Of a stretch of DNA of 64,000 bases, positions 1-11,452 are shown one piece after another. How positions within the stretch are numbered: position 1 is the stretch's first letter; each line of letters opens with the position of its first letter. The notes below the pieces were generated by a model. The model had not been told where the DNA came from. It did not search any database and saw only the letters and a list, made by a program, of their open reading frames with translations. Source of the stretch: Linnemannia elongata (Eukaryota > Mortierellomycota > Mortierellomycetes > Mortierellales > Mortierellaceae); contig JAXBDG010000008.1 of the NCBI GenBank assembly GCA_036320915.1, positions 2,542,001 to 2,606,000 of the forward strand, read 5' to 3'. Position numbers and translations under genes: made by a program.

Positions 1-284
1 ACGAAAAAAAGGCGCGCTCTTCAATTTGGACCAAAAGAAAAAAAAGAAAAAAAAAAAGGGCAAAGGGCGAAAGCCTACCTGCGAACACCCCCCTGCTCTT
101 CCCGACACGCAACATGATTACAACATTCCGACCAATGCATTGCTTTTTTTATTTTTTTATTTTTTTACCACCTCATCCCCGTCACATCTACCTGTCCTTT
201 CTCCTCGTGTCCTACTTTTCTCCTACTCACTCATGCACTGTCTCTCTCTCTCTCTCCCTTGCTTGTACCCAATAAATCAAACAG

Positions 285-966
285 TCGAGACAGTGCGGAT
301 GATGATGAACATGTTCGACCGAGACGGATCAGGATCCATCTCATTCAACGAATTCATCGGGCTATGGAACTACATCGAGAAATGGAAAGCCTGTTTCCAG
401 AACTACGACCTCGACGGGTCCGGGACCATCGACGCTCACGAACTCAAACAAGCCCTCCGTGGGTTCGGATACAACCTCTCCGATTCTACTGTTCAGATGG
501 TTGTGACAAAGTATGATGTGAGGGGGAGGGGAGATATTAGTTTTGATAACTTTGTGCAGAGTTGTGTGACCATCCAAGCGTTGACGGAAAGCTTCCGGAG
601 GTATGATACCCAAGGGGTTGGTATCGTCACTATGACTTATGAACAGGTATGTTTAGTTTGTTTTGTTTTGTTTTGTTCTTGTATGCATATGTGTCCGTGT
701 GTGTTCCTTAGGGCGACACGAGTAATTGCTAGTTTTTTTGGTGCTAGTGAAAAGAAGCGTAGGACGCGGCTAGTCTGTTGGGCTGAGCTGTGGCCATTAC
801 CCCTGAGGGCCATATCTCAAATAAGGGTGGAACATGTCACCACGTTTGTGAGCACGACCATCAATACGTCCCCCCCCTCCCCCCTGGCTCCATCTTACTT
901 ACTCTTTGTTTTCACGTCTTCTTTTTCTTATAATAGTTCCTTGGGCTGGTCCTGAGCAACCGTTGA
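285..966 (+). CDS. Penta-EF-hand calcium-binding protein (ALG-2/sorcin/Pef1 type), 5' truncated
   Basis: The last two exons of a penta-EF-hand protein are visible. One exon runs from 285 (after an acag acceptor) to 646. A GT-AG intron covers 647-936, and the last exon 937-966 ends in TGA. The protein shows a Ca-binding loop DRDGSGSISFNE, a second DLDGSGTIDAHE, then degenerate hands around KYDVRGRGDISFDNF and RRYDTQGVGIVTMTYEQ. It ends YEQFLGLVLSNR, the usual family terminus. Members dimerise through the last hand and link Ca2+ to membrane trafficking and repair (known for the family). The first EF-hand and start codon must lie left of the window, because 1-284 looks like intron. Without the final splice the reading frame runs on into nonsense, which supports the intron. 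Orthology to ALG-2 rather than sorcin is not resolved. Confidence 0.88.
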
Positions 967-1171
967 TATGGACCATTGAAAGGTGTTAAGAAAAAACGAG
1001 CAATTGACCTGTACATAGCCAAACCCCCTCTCTCCAATTGCATTCTTTTTTTTTTCTTTTTTTTTATTGGAAGGGTAAATAAATGGAAAAAAAAAAATGT
1101 CTGCATTTCATGGAACAGATTTCATTGGACCATTATAAAACCTGAACAACACCTTCCTCCCAATCATCCAT

Positions 1172-1838
1172 CTAAAATCGACGACGACGAGGTGCAACAA
1201 CAACTCTTGGTCGCAGCAAAGAACTGACGACCGCAGCACCAACAATCGTACGACCCAGACTAGGTCCCTTCGAATGCACCTGTTGAACCTGCGGCTGTTG
1301 TTGTTGTTGTTGTTGAGGAGCGGGGGATTGGATGATAATGGGTTGGTTGCCGCTGGATGTCATGGTTGTGATGGAGCCATCGGCGTTTTGTATTGTGTGG
1401 ACGGTTTGCACTTGTGGTTGGGGTGAAGGTTGAGGAGAGCGTCTTTGGTGAGCAGAGGAAGGGGAGGCTTGCATGCCGGGAGGTGGGGGAGCGTATTGTC
1501 CGCGCTCTTGGGCCATGTAATATGCGGGGCGGGGGTCTTCCCAGGTGATCGTCGGTGGGTTTGTTCTTTCATCTAAGCATAAGGTTGCCAATGTAATTGG
1601 GAAGGTTTAGCAAAAAAAAGATAGATAACAATCTCCCCGCCCCTTCCATGAAAATTGTATAGATGGAGTCATATGAATGAATAGAAAACATACCGACGTA
1701 GAAGTATGCTTGGTGGTTGGAATCGTACTGCGAGATCCAGCCTGGTGGCAATGGGCGCTGGTTGTAGGGCAGGTTGGCAACACCAGGTGCATTGTATAAC
1801 TTTTGAGGAGTTGATGTATTTGTGTCGGTGGAATTCAT
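1172..1838 (-). CDS. Small WW-domain protein with Gln/Pro-rich middle and hydrophobic C-terminal segment
   Basis: There are two exons, 1838-1694 and 1572-1172, with a GT-AG intron at 1573-1693; the product is 181 aa. Splicing joins LPPGWISQYDSNHQAYFYV to DERTNPPTITWEDPR, giving a complete WW domain with both Trp at residues ~35-68. WW domains bind Pro-rich peptides. The middle is Pro/Ser/Gln-rich with a short polyQ run. The C-terminus has a hydrophobic stretch, GRTIVGAAVVSSLL, followed by an Arg-rich end. The start ATG at 1838 follows a purine/pyrimidine-biased promoter. The intron interrupts the WW domain at the same codon and phase as in the second WW gene at 38.6 kb. The function is unknown. 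A membrane-associated adaptor is possible but is only inference. Confidence 0.8.
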
Positions 1839-2696
1839 TTTTTGCGTGTTTGTTTTTGCGGTGGTTTGTGTAGGGTATGATGGAGAACAATGAAAAAAAA
1901 TAAAAAAAAAAAGAGATTGATCTCGCTTCGTATTTATAAGAAGCCGTTTGGGATGGGTACGTTGTTAGGTCATGAGGGCAAGAAAGATGCGAAACAAGGG
2001 TAAAGGATTTTTTTTTTAAGCAAAGGCAAGATTCTCATTGGTCGATCGTTCCGGAGGATTTGTAGAAGAAAGGAACCTTCCTGGTCTCTTCCATAGGGGA
2101 GGGGGTCTATTAAGACAACAGCCTCCATGATGATACGTGCATGAAAAAGGGACCGAGCGTATTTTTGTTTGAATAGGACGATCGATGTCAATTGCTGGTA
2201 CCGAGCCTTGTCTTTATTGATCTGGGATTTTTTTTAAGCTGAACGCAAGTGAATAAACTGAAAGACGATCTCACTCTTTTTATTTCTGGGCTCTAAAAAT
2301 GTTTATAGTGTTGATGCAATTGCTGTTGACAGGCGATCTGGGGTTTGGGAGATTTTGTCAAGAGCCGAGGATGCTGGAAGAAGTCTTGAAGGCCTGTAAA
2401 GGTGCAGTGGGAGGAGATGCTGGATGATCATATTCCAGGATGTCGTCTTCATTTTTTCATTCTCGACCATGCCGCTGCTTATGATATTATCCAGCCTGTC
2501 CGAGCTCGATATGTCCCGTCAATGTCGTCGACTTTGTCTCTCTTGTAGGAACTGAGAGGGTGAGGTTGGTTGATCTGTTTTACTCAGGAGGATGTGAGGG
2601 TTGTTTGGTGCGAGTCTTTCTCCAACTTTGCTGAGTGTCATTAGAACAATAGATCTGTTCTGTAACTAGAGATTTTGTCGAACTTTCAGGTGTTGG
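1839..2696. other. Intergenic: promoter of the 1838 gene and downstream region of the 3155 gene
   Basis: An A-rich leader lies just upstream of the WW gene start (1860-1915). The rest is mixed sequence with no convincing open frame on either strand. Short open stretches on the minus strand around 2480-2690 could be an extra exon or 3' UTR of the neighbouring minus-strand gene, but no splice pair was convincing. Confidence 0.4.
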
Positions 2697-3155
2697 TTAG
2701 TTACTGCTGTTGTTGCCATGGCTGTCGTTGTCATTGTTGTCGATGCCGGTAGTTTTGTTGATCCGGATAAATCTTGGGATCTCTGAGACTTTGTCATCGT
2801 CACCCAACGTTCTGGAATCAGACCCCTTTACCAATACCAGCAACCTTTCTTGTCTAGATTGGCGACAGGATAAGAGATTGTGTCGACGTTTTCCCCTCTC
2901 GTCCTCTCCATCGTCATCCTTGATCTCGCCCAAAGTTACTTTTCTTCCCTCTCATGCTTAAAACATAGCCAGTGTCGTCGGAGTGGCGTTGGGTTGGACC
3001 GTGGCGTTCTTGGGGATACCTCCAATTGCTCTTCGACGACGTCTTTGTTGAAGATAATGTCGCTGTTGCTGCTGCCGCTGCTGATCATCAATACCATCAT
3101 ATGGATCGTCTGTCTGTAGGTGGGATTGGTGGCTGTTGTCTTTGTTGCTGCTCAT
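2697..3155 (-). CDS. Possible small two-exon gene, hydrophilic protein of unknown function
   Basis: The proposed exons are 3155-3020 and 2938-2697. The intron 2939-3019 (81 nt) has donor gtatcc and acceptor aaaag. The join keeps frame and removes an in-frame TAA, giving a 125-aa protein. It starts MSSNKDNSHQSHLQ, has a Gln-rich stretch, an Arg run (QQRRRRRAIG), then an acidic patch (EIKDDDGEDERGKRR), and ends Asn-rich before TAA. Codons follow an RNY pattern (many AAC, GAC, GAT, AGC) in this frame only. The upstream 3160-3720 is pyrimidine-rich on this strand, as for promoters of real genes here. No family is recognised. The splice is a guess and the gene may have other exons. Confidence 0.35.
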
Positions 3156-5134
3156 TCTTGTATGGTGTCAGTTTACCTTTTTTGAAAAAGTATTATCTGG
3201 GATGTGTCTCTGCTGTGAGGAGAGAGATAAGGAAAGGGAAGGTCAGACAGGTCATAAGAGGAAGAAGATAAAGAAAGAAAACACCTTTCACCATCCACAC
3301 TCAAACATGAGTGTTGCTGTTGCTGTACCTGGCTAGGTGGGTGTAGTGTAGTGTAGTTCTTCTGTATTCTCGGATCGGTGTTCAAGGGTCAATGGCTTGC
3401 TAGCGTGGTTTTATCATATCCCTTATTGCTTGTGATAATGAGGTAAAACAAGGGGTGGATGAGTGACTAGTGTGAATTGAAGCCTGTTGGTGTTGTTATT
3501 GTCTGGAGGAGAAAGAAAGGCGAGAGTATATGAGTGTGTGTGCGTGTGTGTGGTTGATTAAGCTGAGGAAGAGTGAGTGAATGAAAGTAGTGTTTTGAAA
3601 AGAGGGAGGGAGGAGAGAAAGAAATGAAAAGGGAAGGATGAGGAACCAAGAAAAGAGAGAAAGTGAACTGCCGATCAAAGACCCGATTCGTGAAGTGGCC
3701 CTTTTATCTCTTTTTTTCATCTACCGCACTAACCCTATGAAGTATGCGCGATAATGAACATTTTCATGTGGAAAAGAGAAGAAGAGAATACGATAGGCAA
3801 AGGGGGTCTCTTTCTACTGCACTAATATCTATTCTATCGCCTCAACTTGAACCCAAAGAACAAGCGCACTCTCACAAGAGGACACACGATCGAAACAACC
3901 ATAAAAATAAATACCGCATTGTTCTGGATGATGACTCTTCATTCTCACTCGTCCAACTCTACGTACATCTCCCGCCACCAACCTCACTCTCAGTAAATCA
4001 TAGTCATTCCCTTCTCTCATCATTATTAACAAAAAACAATTGATCCGAGAGGCTCATAAGACATCTTTCTCCATATCGCAGACCGCACTGGCATTGCCTA
4101 TCTTCTGTTCACAATCCCACACATCCCCACCTCTCAAAATCCCCTCCACCTTTTTTTCTTATCTTTCCAATGAGCACAACCCCTGTGCCACGATTTCTTG
4201 TCTGTTAAGCAATGCAGCGCATCATAGCCTTGCAGGCTTACCCTAAATAATTTTTAAGATGACTTTTTCTTTTTTTTGTGGCAATACACAATATTTAGCA
4301 CAGAATTAGTTCAAAAACAGGGCTTGCCTGTTCATCTTTTTTTTGTTGCCTCTTCCTCTTTTGTTCGCTTTTCGCATAAGCAATCACAGCAATCCACCTT
4401 CCTATCCCATCTTGAATGCAGTGTGTGGGGCCAAGTGGACAATACTTTGGGCTGAACCGACTGATATTGTTGTTTGTAGCTGTGTTTTCTCTTTGAGCAT
4501 TTGGGTTGCGGATTGACATGCCCATGACACCTCCAATATCTAATAAACAGATCGCGACAACATTGGCATCTTTTTCTTGTTCGCGTCCTATCGTCAACAC
4601 CTTTTCTAATTCACCACCTCTACCGCATTACCTGTTTTGGGGTACATGAACAAAGTGACAAAATGCTTGACGATAGAAAAAGCAGCGCCTCGGATCTGAG
4701 TGGACTCTCAAAAAAGAACCAAGGGTTTCTTCATTCATTCATAGTCATGGCAACTCTTCACCACCTTTTGTTCCTTTACTCTGTTTTTTCTCATTCCCTT
4801 TCTTTCACTCCAATTAGAAAAGAAAAAAAAGTGCACACATCAGTAACCAAGGACCTTTTTTTTTTACCACTTCTCGCGGATCCAACTTTAAGTAAGGCAG
4901 CGTGCCGATGTTTCTATCGAAGAAACAAAAGGGGAACGCGCCTTACTAGGACAGAACGGTGGGGAACAAGAGGATTCACGTCTCTCCGGTTGTTCTCTCA
5001 CACTGTTCTCTATTATTCAACTTGCCAATAGCTAAGCGTGCAACAGACTGCCAACCACAACGATTGCATCCTCTCTCTTCTTTCTTCTTCCTCCTAACGC
5101 TACCAACCATCATCACACGCACACACACCATCAG
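3156..5134. other. Intergenic, no convincing gene
   Basis: Bases 3460-3720 are strongly strand-biased (GA/GT-rich on the plus strand, CT-rich on the minus), typical of promoters in this window. An open minus-strand stretch at 4295-4600 has no ATG start, no domain I recognise and an in-frame stop just upstream. The plus stretch 4663-5031 is low-complexity at its end. The last ~100 bases before 5135 are CT- and CA-rich and probably form the promoter/5' UTR of the next gene. Confidence 0.4.
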
Positions 5135-5671
5135 ATGAATGCAAAAGAAAAAGTCAAATCCCAAGATCACCTCGATATACAACAGCACCAACAACTAAAA
5201 GCAATCGCCGCAGCTATCGATCCCGAAAGTCTGCACTACAACCCCTTCATAGCCCAACAAGCCCAAGAACTAAACCAACAATTTCATACGAAATGGCAGC
5301 CTTGCCTTCAGACCTACATCGGAATCCTTGCAGACCGAATCCTGTCTGAGCAAGCCGTTCAGATAATGGACAATAAGCCAGGGATTACTCTTGCGGATGC
5401 TGTTTCAGGGGTGTATGGGGTGTCGACTTTGTATATGGATCCGGTGGTGACCGAGACGGCGATGAAGGAGTACAAGAAGGAGGATGGACGAGACGGGGCT
5501 GGGGAGGGGTTGAAGGAGGACGAGAGGCAGCGTGCTCCTCGACGACAGTGGGAGCCGGACAGTTTGTTAGAAGCGGTTCTGACACTTATGCATATCACCG
5601 CAGCCCACAACGCTGCTAACGCGTGGTTTTTTTTATGCATTTGTCAGCTACCACAACATGGTACCGTGTAA
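5135..5671 (+). CDS. Hypothetical protein, 178 aa, single exon
   Basis: An ATG follows a CA-rich leader, and the frame stays open to TAA at 5669-5671. The N-terminal two thirds looks like a folded helical domain (e.g. IDPESLHYNPFIAQQAQEL, then WQPCLQTYIGILADRILSEQ). A charged linker follows (~residues 108-140, rich in K, E, D, G, R), then a short hydrophobic/His segment, LLEAVLTLMHITAAHNAANA. I see no signal peptide or catalytic motif and do not recognise the family. The last ~15 residues follow a T-rich stretch ending in cag, so a missed 3' splice is possible. Codon use resembles the neighbours, so I consider it a real gene of unknown role. Confidence 0.55.
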   Translation: MNAKEKVKSQDHLDIQQHQQLKAIAAAIDPESLHYNPFIAQQAQELNQQFHTKWQPCLQTYIGILADRILSEQAVQIMDNKPGITLADAVSGVYGVSTLYMDPVVTETAMKEYKKEDGRDGAGEGLKEDERQRAPRRQWEPDSLLEAVLTLMHITAAHNAANAWFFLCICQLPQHGTV

Positions 5672-6199
5672 AATAAACGTGCACTCTATTTTTGCCGTGC
5701 ATTTATTTCTTCACGACAGATGGACAAACAACAAACACAACGGTCAACATTGGGCGTCAACGCGTTTTTGGACGTTGATCTAGACCCGCCGCGGCCGCCG
5801 CGTTTATTAAGTATAACTGCGGGCGCTTGAAAATTCTCCATTCCAAAGTATATCAATTGCTCCATACATATCAGAACGTTACCAAGGACCAAGGAATAAA
5901 GAACACAAAGACTCAAGTGAGCGTGGGTGCAGAGAAGCTAAGAAAGAATCGACATCCAGAATTGTGTACTTGACTTGGGTATGTCGCACCGTCTCAACCA
6001 CCCAATTGTGCAAGGGAGGGGGCGAAATAAGAGAGAGATGTTTATATGTTTCTGAGTTCTTGGCAACCAAGAAAAAGGTGACGCAGGGAAGACCCTAGAC
6101 TTGGCAAGGACGTGTTTTGTTTCCGGCACGACCAGCGGGGAAGTAGTGGAAGAGATAGAGAGAGAGGGAAAATGAAGGGGACTAGGTAAAAATTACAAA
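5672..6199. other. Intergenic between tandem plus-strand genes
   Basis: This holds the 3' end of the 5135 gene and the promoter of the NmrA-like gene. An AG-rich run (gagatagagagagaggg) lies at about 6151-6170, about 30-45 bases upstream of the ATG. No open frame with recognisable content is present. Confidence 0.4.
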
Positions 6200-6998
6200 A
6201 TGAACTCATATTGTCATTTCGGCGCTACTGGTGGATGCACTAACGCCTGCTTGGTCCACACCCTCAATGCCGGATTCCACGCCACCGCTCTCGCCCGCAC
6301 ACCTTCCAAACTCTATGACATGCTCCACGCCCAGGGCATCACTCAAGACGTCATAGACGCCCAGCTCACAATTTTCAAGGGCAACATCGCTGACATCCAT
6401 GCCATCAAGGACACCCTCTCCAACCGTGATGCAGGCACCACTGGTACTGTCACCCTAGCCTCACAGATCATCTCGGATGCTGGTGGCATCCCCCAGATGC
6501 AGATGTCTCTCCGTCGACCCGTGACGATTGATAACCCAGAGATTTGTGCCACGGCGACAAAGAACAATTATCAAGGCGCTCCAGGAGATTTATAAAGCGC
6601 AACCCTCGACTGCCCTTCACAAGCCCTCCACCACTGTTATTTCTACCACAGGTGTCTCGAACGTCAAGGAGGATGTGCCTGTTGCGTTCAGGATCCTGTA
6701 CCACGTCTTTCTGGCTGACCCACACAAGGACAAGAAGGAGATGGAACGCCTCGTCACTGAGAACACTGGAAACGGAGGAGCATTCCGTTGTTCGGTCATT
6801 GTTCGACCCAGTCTGTTGATGGGAGATCAGTCTGTGAAGGGAGGACAGGGGTGGGAGAAATTGAAGGTTGGACGGGAGGACGAGCCTGCGGTTGGGTACA
6901 CTGTTCATAGGGCCGATGTTGGACAGTGGATTTTTGAACAGGTTGTCAAGACGGGAGGCGAAGCTCGCTTCGGACCGCGCATTACTCTCACCAACTAG
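6200..6998 (+). pseudogene. NmrA-like NAD(P)-binding protein, interrupted by a one-base frameshift
   Basis: From ATG 6200 the frame encodes a Rossmann start (HFGATGG, residues ~6-12) and the usual LARTPSKL motif. It continues through MSLRRPVTIDNPEIC and ends in a premature stop after ~6568. The downstream half is in the +1 frame: IIKALQEIYKAQPST, VISTTGVSNVKEDVP, KDKKEMERLV, VIVRPSLLMGD, TVHRADVGQWIFEQV, ending LTN at 6998. These are the expected later blocks of the same family, so a single-base change near 6562-6568 (aaagaacaat) breaks the gene. The family is atypical SDRs that act as redox-sensing regulators or oxidoreductases. The glycine-rich loop is also irregular (GATGGCTNACLVHTL), which favours real decay. 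A sequencing or assembly error cannot be excluded. Confidence 0.62.
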
Positions 6999-9180
6999 GG
7001 GTTATTTTCATTCCCCAACGAAAACCCCTTCCCTTTCCTTTGTTTGACTGATTAGTGAATTTTGTTTCTCGTTCATTTTTTTTCTTCCCGCTATCTTTTT
7101 GCATAATTTACCGTGTACACTAATAAACACAATAACGCATTGACCAAACACAGGAAACCCCGCGGAGAAGTAAAGAAAGGGAAGATAGCGGCGTGATGGG
7201 ATTTTAAGTCAAGAGGTGGCAGCAAGTCAATCCAAAACGTGAATGCGACCATGAAATGAAACTATGATGATGTGTTGGTATGAGAAGCGTGGTGATCATA
7301 CCTCTCACACGCATAAGTCACAGATCAATCTAAAGTGAGATATTGTACCTGAGCAAACGCTCTGATAAATCGATCTGTGGATATATGGGCACGAGAAGGT
7401 CCGTTGAGCTACCTGCAGAGCTTTTTATGTAGCATCTTCATCAGCCACAGGTCGACCACATCGACCCTCATCGCTGTTATTTCCTTGCCTCTTTTCCTAC
7501 TTTCTTCTCTTTTTGTTTCTTTGTCCTGCCCTCTTTACCCTTTTTTTCTACTTTCTCTCCTCTTCAAAGTAACAACCATACCGACAACAAATCAGCGACT
7601 TATACATTCACCTTCAACTCTCGCATTCAGCCATGCTTTCCTCTCTACTCATCCGTCCTTCTTTCACTCTCCTCACTACAACAATGACCGGCATGGTGGA
7701 GAGGGAGTCATTTTGGATTGCAATGTTTACAAGGGCTCACATGACATAGGGCAACAATGTAGATCCGAGCTATACAAAATCACAGACACCCAAGCTTGAC
7801 CTTGGAGAAAAAAAAGTTGGTTTCAAGAGGAAAGAAGGTCCATTGCCATTCGCTTGTATCGGGTCGCTCTGGGCACTCCAAAAATATCCGCTACGAAAGG
7901 TTATAAAGGAAGACCAACATGGATATGTAGGAGTAAAGGATGGAGTTATGGTCTTGTGATAAGAGTAAGCAAGAGCTCTCGTTGGGTTATTGTTTCTACA
8001 TTTGGTATGCAAGGATCAAAAGACGTATTCAAATCCCAATTGCTTCTTTTCCCCGGCAAATTCATCCATCCTATTTAAAGGTATGCAAAGGGAAAGTTAA
8101 TTATCGTCATATCCTTTTCCAAAACTTCTTCACAACTTCTATCTCTTCGAGTCTTTCCTTAGCGGCTGCATGTTCTTGCTGAACGGCTTTTTGAATTCAC
8201 CCTTTGGCCTTTATGTAGTTCTCGGGTGTTCCATTTCCATTCTAGTAGATGTCTCCTTAACAGTTCTGCGAGTCCTCGTCTCCTCGCACCACCGCCTTGT
8301 GAAATCACTTTAACTCCAACGCATAATCCCGCGGAACATAGTAAAACGCTGTCTCCATAGTGGGTACGTTTTGACATTCATTTTTCGTTCTCATTCATCT
8401 CTGCATCACTTTCATCTACACTCGAACATTCTCGAGGCACCGCCGGCGGCATATAAAAATATGACACCTCGTTGTCACCATTTCGTCATTCTCGTGTTCA
8501 TTACATCTTGGCGTCTCCATTGTGACAGATTCAACATAAGTATACGCATGCCCTTGGAATTTCATTTTTATTGTTCAAACACGTCTTTATATCTCCCGAG
8601 ACTACAACTAGCATCTTCTCGTGTTCACTCTCTATCAACACAGCGCTTGCCTTTTGCCAACGTGAAATCAACATCCACCTTAAAGGTTCAAGAAGCATTG
8701 TCCTTCTCCGCCAAAGACTATCCACAAGAGAGATAGCCAAACGCGTCCATATCTCCTGTTCGACCGTCGCAAGGAGGCAGGAGTGGGTCTGGAGTGCGGA
8801 TGGAATTAGGAATGGAAAGAATGTGCACGGTGAGGACGAATAGCATAGGCCAATGAGAAATGAAGAAATGAGGAAAATGCAAGGGCAAAATGGCAGAGAC
8901 TGTTGCCGGAATGGTTCCAGGCAAGTAGTTCTTTATGAGCGCCGACGTAAACCAAGCAGACTGAAGGATAAAAGAAAAATAGGAAAGGTACATCAAGAGC
9001 TGCGCCGTCTCAGGATAGTGGCAAGAGTCTAATTGGAGGCGAAGTTAACGTGACAAACGAAATCAAGGGGGAGGGGTATGGCGCTTTTAACGATACCCCG
9101 ACAAGGCGATTCTTGCAAAAACCGAAAAACGTATCGTCATACAAAATAATATATTTTGGATGATACTTTTTGACGCCCGG
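6999..9180. other. Gene-poor stretch left of the inverted-repeat element
   Basis: Bases 6999-7150 are the AT-rich 3' region of the NmrA-like locus. Bases 7480-7570 are pyrimidine-rich. Around 7800-8080 two plus-strand frames are open for 40-75 codons with plausible composition but no ATG gene model, which may be eroded coding sequence. The only motif I can name is the HTH-like stretch listed separately at 8659-8784. Bases 9085-9180 show weak inverted similarity to 11804-11870. Confidence 0.4.
8659..8784 (+). pseudogene. Relic of a transposase-like helix-turn-helix
   Basis: One frame reads REINIHLKGSRSIVLLRQ followed by LSTREIAKRVHISCSTVARR. The spacing of LST-REIAK and the V-S-STV pattern resemble the N-terminal DNA-binding HTH of Tc1/mariner-type transposases. 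The frame opens without a sensible start and becomes non-similar after ~8790. No DDE domain could be found nearby. It is probably a fragment of a dead DNA transposon lying ~400 bp outside the inverted-repeat element. Confidence 0.3.
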
Positions 9181-9276
9181 TGCCGTACACTCTAATTTAC
9201 AGTCCCCTGCGGGCTGTAAAAAATCATTTCATATGTTTTGTACAGTCCCCGGCTTCTACACCGTGTAAATTTTTCC
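9181..9276 (+). repeat. Left terminal inverted repeat
   Basis: It pairs with 11709-11803 in inverse orientation and differs mainly in the internal palindrome (bases ~9193-9230). It contains TTTACAGTCC...GGGCTGTAAA, a hairpin nested within the repeat. Confidence 0.8.
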
Positions 9277-10782
9277 AGAAAAATGTCAGGATCTTTGGTA
9301 AAAGCGAAACAACATCCTTTTATTGCAATGTTTGCATATAGAGGTAAACCTCGCTCCGACTTTCATCTAACAATCCTCTTAATGCATTGTTGTTTGAGTT
9401 CCAACGACTCCTTTGCATTCCCCATCCTTTCCTCACTCTCCTTACCCTTTCCACCTTCCTTTACTATTCCACTTTTCCCCTTCTCCACTTGCTACTCTCC
9501 CCATTGCCCTTTCCTCGTGTTATTGCTTCGCACTCCCTCAACCTACATCTATCACAGAGGCACAGGGAAGAAATAAATCGACATCGTAAAAACTTCATCT
9601 TCGCTAGCATGTACCTTTACTAACCCAAAGAATATTCCCTCATCGTCAATTGTGATGACGGTCCCAGTTTTCTTGAAGACACACATTCCCTACTTGCGTT
9701 ACCAGTTATAGGGCCTTGGTATAATATGCTGAAAAGTTAAAGATACTCACAGGACAGACGTATAATAAAACGATCAACTTTTTCTCTTGTAGCAAAACCC
9801 CTTTGTTCAAAAACGTAAGATATAAAGTGCCTCCATGTTTATTAAGATCATATTCTCTTCTCTTTAAGGAGGCACGCCTTTTTTGATAGACAAGTAGCTC
9901 CATTATGCCCAGGCAATCCACAAACCGAGCAGAGGGAAGGTAGTTTTATCACTGCAATTTCTCCATCGGGTTCATTACTCCACCGGGCTCATTACTCCAT
10001 CTCCATTTGTTAGACCCACTGAATGGCATTTTCCCCTTGTTCTGTCGCTTGGCGAAGCCATTGCGTACTAAGGATCGGCGGCGCCAAGAGAGAGAGCAAT
10101 AGGGGTGATGATGGAATAAGCAAGGAACAATATGTGTCATAGGAGGAAGGAAGCAAGTGAGGAACAAAGAAAAAGAGGTTTTTCGCCAAGTACAATGAGC
10201 TAAATGGAGGATTGCTGTTGTTTTCATTGTAATCGCTGCTATTTTTTTTTTTTTTTTTTTGAATGAGAATAATGGCCCGCTGGGACTGGAAATTCTACAT
10301 CCCGATGATCTGAGTAAAAAAAAATTGTTTCGGCGGAAAGGTTTCTTGGGCTCATTTAGCGGAGTTTTTGGGTGCAACGACACTGTATTTTATGCGCACA
10401 TCATTTTTTGCCCCTTTTTTTAAAAAAAATCAGTTTCTTCCAAGGACACATTGTTCAGTACTTCTCATTCTGTCGCTGTACCAGTCGTATGAGGATAATA
10501 GACCTAAAACAGTCTCGTCACCAGAAGTAGCCTTTCATATCCTACGCCTAGTCAATCAAATTCACATCCTAGGATCCTCTAGACAAACCAACGCCTCAAC
10601 CTGGTGCTTACAAACACATATGAATGCTCGCAGTTTGTGCCTAGCATGCTTTTTAAGCTCGTTGTAGTATTACGTTTTTTTAAACACATTTACACCGTAC
10701 TCTTCCATATCCCCTTGGTCACGTATTCATCTATCCGCTTCTTCCTTCTTTTCCTCTCGTTCTCTCTTGTTCACTAGTGCAC

Positions 10783-10807
10783 TCTTCTTCTTCTTCTTCT
10801 TCTTCTT
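10783..10807 (+). repeat. TTC microsatellite
   Basis: About eight TTC units lie inside the inverted-repeat element. Confidence 0.85.
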
Positions 10808-11452
10808 ACCTCTTTTTTTCTTCTCTCTTGCACACTTGTTCAGTCGCTTGTTCTCTGGTGCTCACTTATGATTTTCAAAACATGACACAAGGTTCTGCGC
10901 TGAAGGGTTTCTTACACACTTTACCTTCACCAACAATGGCACATTCACAATGGCACCTACTTCTCACCCTCACTTAGTCTCCACCCTCTGTTCCATGGCA
11001 CCTAAAAAACCTCCTCTGTAATAATAAACAGCATTTCTTCTTGCTTGTCGATCTTGCCTCTTCTTTTCCTTGTCTCTTCGTCTCGCCACTATTCCTTACT
11101 CCTCCTGTTATTCGCTTTACGTTTTATTATTAATAGTGTAGAAGACTGAGAGCTACCTATCCTAGTGAAGTAGAATGTGAATGTACAGTGACACGTAGAG
11201 AATAAAGGTAATAATGTCAAATGTGGATTGTGGAGTCTATGAAAGGCAACGGTGCAGGTAGTACGCGTGTTCGTTTGTTATGTAAAAGAACAGTTTTAAA
11301 ACATAACATCACCAAAAAAACGCACAATACTCTGTCTAACACATATCAAGGGTGAGATAGTTACTCTTGTAACTAGAGACAATGTGTACATGTAACAAAG
11401 CCATACTATGGATGTCTCGAATCAAAAAAGGATGTCACCGATATCCAACCAT

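Noticed and set aside
4295..4600. Minus-strand frame of ~100 codons
   Set aside because: It lacks an ATG, has an upstream in-frame stop and no recognised motif; left as possible relic only.
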